Below are positions 62,394 through 64,000 of a DNA stretch of 64,000 nucleotides, one piece after another. Source of the stretch: Serratia liquefaciens (lineage in GTDB: Bacteria; Pseudomonadota; Gammaproteobacteria; Enterobacterales; Enterobacteriaceae); the NCBI RefSeq assembly GCF_027594825.1, contig NZ_CP088930.1, positions 3,223,019 to 3,287,018 of the forward strand, written 5' to 3'. The notes beneath the pieces are model-generated. The model saw only the letters and a list, made by a program, of their open reading frames with translations, ran no database searches and had not been told where the DNA came from. How positions within the stretch are numbered: the first letter of the stretch is position 1; each line of letters opens with the position of its first letter. The translations under genes were made by a program, and so were the position numbers.

Positions 62394-64000
62394 TTATTGC
62401 ACTACTTTCTGCAAATGCGCGTTGAACGTTGGAGCATCCATAAAGCCGGTCACCCGCTGAGCCGTCAACTCTTGTCCTGCGCCGTTAAAAAATAGAATTG
62501 TCGGCAAACCCAGGACTTTCAAGTGCTTGAGCAATGCTGCCTGTTCGGCATTGTTGGCGGTTACATCCGCCTGCAGCAGCACGGCATTGGCCAGCTTAGC
62601 CTGAACGGCTGCATCACTAAAGGTATACTTTTCGAACTCTTTGCAGGCTACGCACCAATCGGCATACAGATCCAGCATCACCGGTTTACCCTGTGCTTGC
62701 TGCAGCGCCAGGTTGAGCTGTTCCACATTACTGACCTGCGTAAAGCTCAGGTGTGGCGTAGCCTGCTGCGAACTATTGGCGCCAAAAGCCCAGTCTTGCA
62801 ACGGCCGAGCGGCGATCACCGCCGCTGCCAACAGCAGCATCTGCAAGGCGCGGGCCCAGCCGCGAGAGGTTTTCAGGCTGAGTGCGAAGGCCCAGCCGAA
62901 GAACGCCAAACCCAGCAGGCTCCACAGCCGCAGCCCCCACAAATCGCCGATCACACGTTCCAGCAGAAATACCGGCAGGGCGAGGATCACAAAGCCGAAA
63001 GCCTCTTTGACATACTGCATCCATGGGCCGCTACGCGGCAGCAGGCGGTTGCCGAACAGGGTGACGAGCACCAGCGGGATCCCCATGCCTAATGCGTAAA
63101 GGTACAAGGTACCGCCGCCGGCCCACATATTGCCGCTCTGGGCAATGTAGAGCAGGATCGCGCTGAGCGGTGCGGTGGTACAGGGAGAACAGATCAATCC
63201 GGCCAGAGCCCCCATCAGGAACACGCCGGGCAGCGAGCCCCCCTTTTGGGTATTGCTCCAGCCCGCCAGGCGCGTTTGCAGCGAGGCCGGTAATTGCAAT
63301 GAATAGAGGCCAAACATCGACAATGCCAGCGCGATAAACAGCACCGAGAGGCCAATCAATACATACGGATGTTGCAGTGCCGCCTGAAACTGCAGCCCGG
63401 CGGCAGCAACCACCAAACCCAGCAAGGTATAGGTCAGCGCCATGCCCTGCACGTAAACCACCGCCAACGCCAGGATACGCCCGCTGCTGTGCGGTTTTTC
63501 ACGACCTAAAATGATGCCGGAAATCAGAGGGTACATCGGCAGAACGCAGGGGGTGAAAGCGATGCCGATACCGATCAGCAATGCCCACAGCGGCGAGAAT
63601 GGCAGATCGTTAGGTGCCTTTACCGGCTCTGTCGGCTCTGGGATTACCGGAACGGCGGAAGCGCTCACGGCATTCAACGGGATCACTCGCGTTTCCGGTG
63701 GGTAGCAGAAGCCGGCTTCTGCGCAGCCCTGGTAGGTTACGCTCAGGCTGGCATCCGCCGTTGCTTGCTGCAGCGGAACCTTCAGGTTCAGCTGTTGCTT
63801 GAAAATGGCGACTTCGCCGAAAAATTCGTCTTTGTGGCTCAGCCCTGCGGGCAGTTCGAAGGTGCCCAGCGAGGCCTGTTTCGGCACCAGTTTGATCTGC
63901 TGGCGATAGAGGTAATAACCGGGACGAATTTGCCAGTCCAGCGACAGCTGATTGCCTTGCTGTTTGAAATCAAAGGCGAAGGCCTGATCGACAGGCACGA
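62394..64000 (-). CDS. dsbD: Thiol:disulfide interchange protein DsbD (N-terminus outside the window)
   Basis: Carries electrons from cytosolic thioredoxin across the inner membrane to DsbC, DsbG and CcmG. About 535 codons are present; the signal peptide and first residues lie beyond 64000. Visible parts are the periplasmic alpha domain with its CAEAGFC pair, eight membrane helices (with [13 protein letters not shown] and [14 protein letters not shown] carrying the two membrane cysteines), and the C-terminal thioredoxin-like gamma domain with WCVAC. The product feeds cytochrome c maturation, including TorC-type proteins. Confidence 0.97.
   Translation of the reverse strand, partial: VPVDQAFAFDFKQQGNQLSLDWQIRPGYYLYRQQIKLVPKQASLGTFELPAGLSHKDEFFGEVAIFKQQLNLKVPLQQATADASLSVTYQGCAEAGFCYPPETRVIPLNAVSASAVPVIPEPTEPVKAPNDLPFSPLWALLIGIGIAFTPCVLPMYPLISGIILGREKPHSSGRILALAVVYVQGMALTYTLLGLVVAAAGLQFQAALQHPYVLIGLSVLFIALALSMFGLYSLQLPASLQTRLAGWSNTQKGGSLPGVFLMGALAGLICSPCTTAPLSAILLYIAQSGNMWAGGGTLYLYALGMGIPLVLVTLFGNRLLPRSGPWMQYVKEAFGFVILALPVFLLERVIGDLWGLRLWSLLGLAFFGWAFALSLKTSRGWARALQMLLLAAAVIAARPLQDWAFGANSSQQATPHLSFTQVSNVEQLNLALQQAQGKPVMLDLYADWCVACKEFEKYTFSDAAVQAKLANAVLLQADVTANNAEQAALLKHLKVLGLPTILFFNGAGQELTAQRVTGFMDAPTFNAHLQKVVQ

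Overview
The window looks like a piece of an Enterobacterales chromosome, most probably Serratia or a close relative. This is inferred from the rRNA genes, from proteins that closely resemble Escherichia coli and Yersinia orthologues, and from gene order. No phage, insertion sequence, CRISPR array or plasmid gene was seen.

Layout. Positions 1-420 are the tail of one rRNA operon (23S end, 5S, terminator). Then come murB-birA, convergent coaA, a GNAT gene, the tRNA cluster thrU-tyrU-glyT-thrT, tufB, secE-nusG, rplKA, rplJL and rpoBC. This is the order found after rrnB in E. coli. Between rpoC and the thiamine operon (19.4-23.2 kb) lies an accessory block absent from the E. coli order as I know it. 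It holds a GNAT protein, a small exported molybdopterin-oxidoreductase-like protein, a membrane histidine kinase, a convergent HTH-receiver regulator and a thioesterase-fold protein. thiCEFSGH follows behind a TPP riboswitch, then rsd, nudC-hemE-nfi-yjaG-hupA-yjaH and purHD. A complete rRNA operon (37.5-43.1 kb; 16S, tRNA-Ile, tRNA-Ala, 23S, 5S) comes next. The two rRNA operons are direct repeats about 42.7 kb apart.

After the second rRNA operon come a small unknown ORF, acs-yjcH-actP (acetate use), gltP (glutamate uptake), the LysM/M23 lipoprotein actS, yjdF and a TSUP-family exporter. Then follows the full TMAO respiration locus: torCAD with torR, torT and torS. A tRNA-Phe gene with a partial 3' duplication, yjdC and a truncated dsbD close the window.

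How it works together. The first half is core information processing (tRNAs, EF-Tu, Sec translocon subunit, ribosomal stalk, RNA polymerase) with its classical controls visible: the L10 leader, the rplL-rpoB attenuator, stringent-type promoters and rRNA antitermination boxA. The thi and pur blocks make cofactors and purines under a riboswitch and a PurR box. The right part is respiration and carbon use. The most likely under-described system is the 19.4-22.5 kb signalling block: a probable cofactor-less periplasmic molybdo-domain next to a kinase, a convergent BetR-like regulator and a perfect 8-bp palindrome upstream of that regulator.
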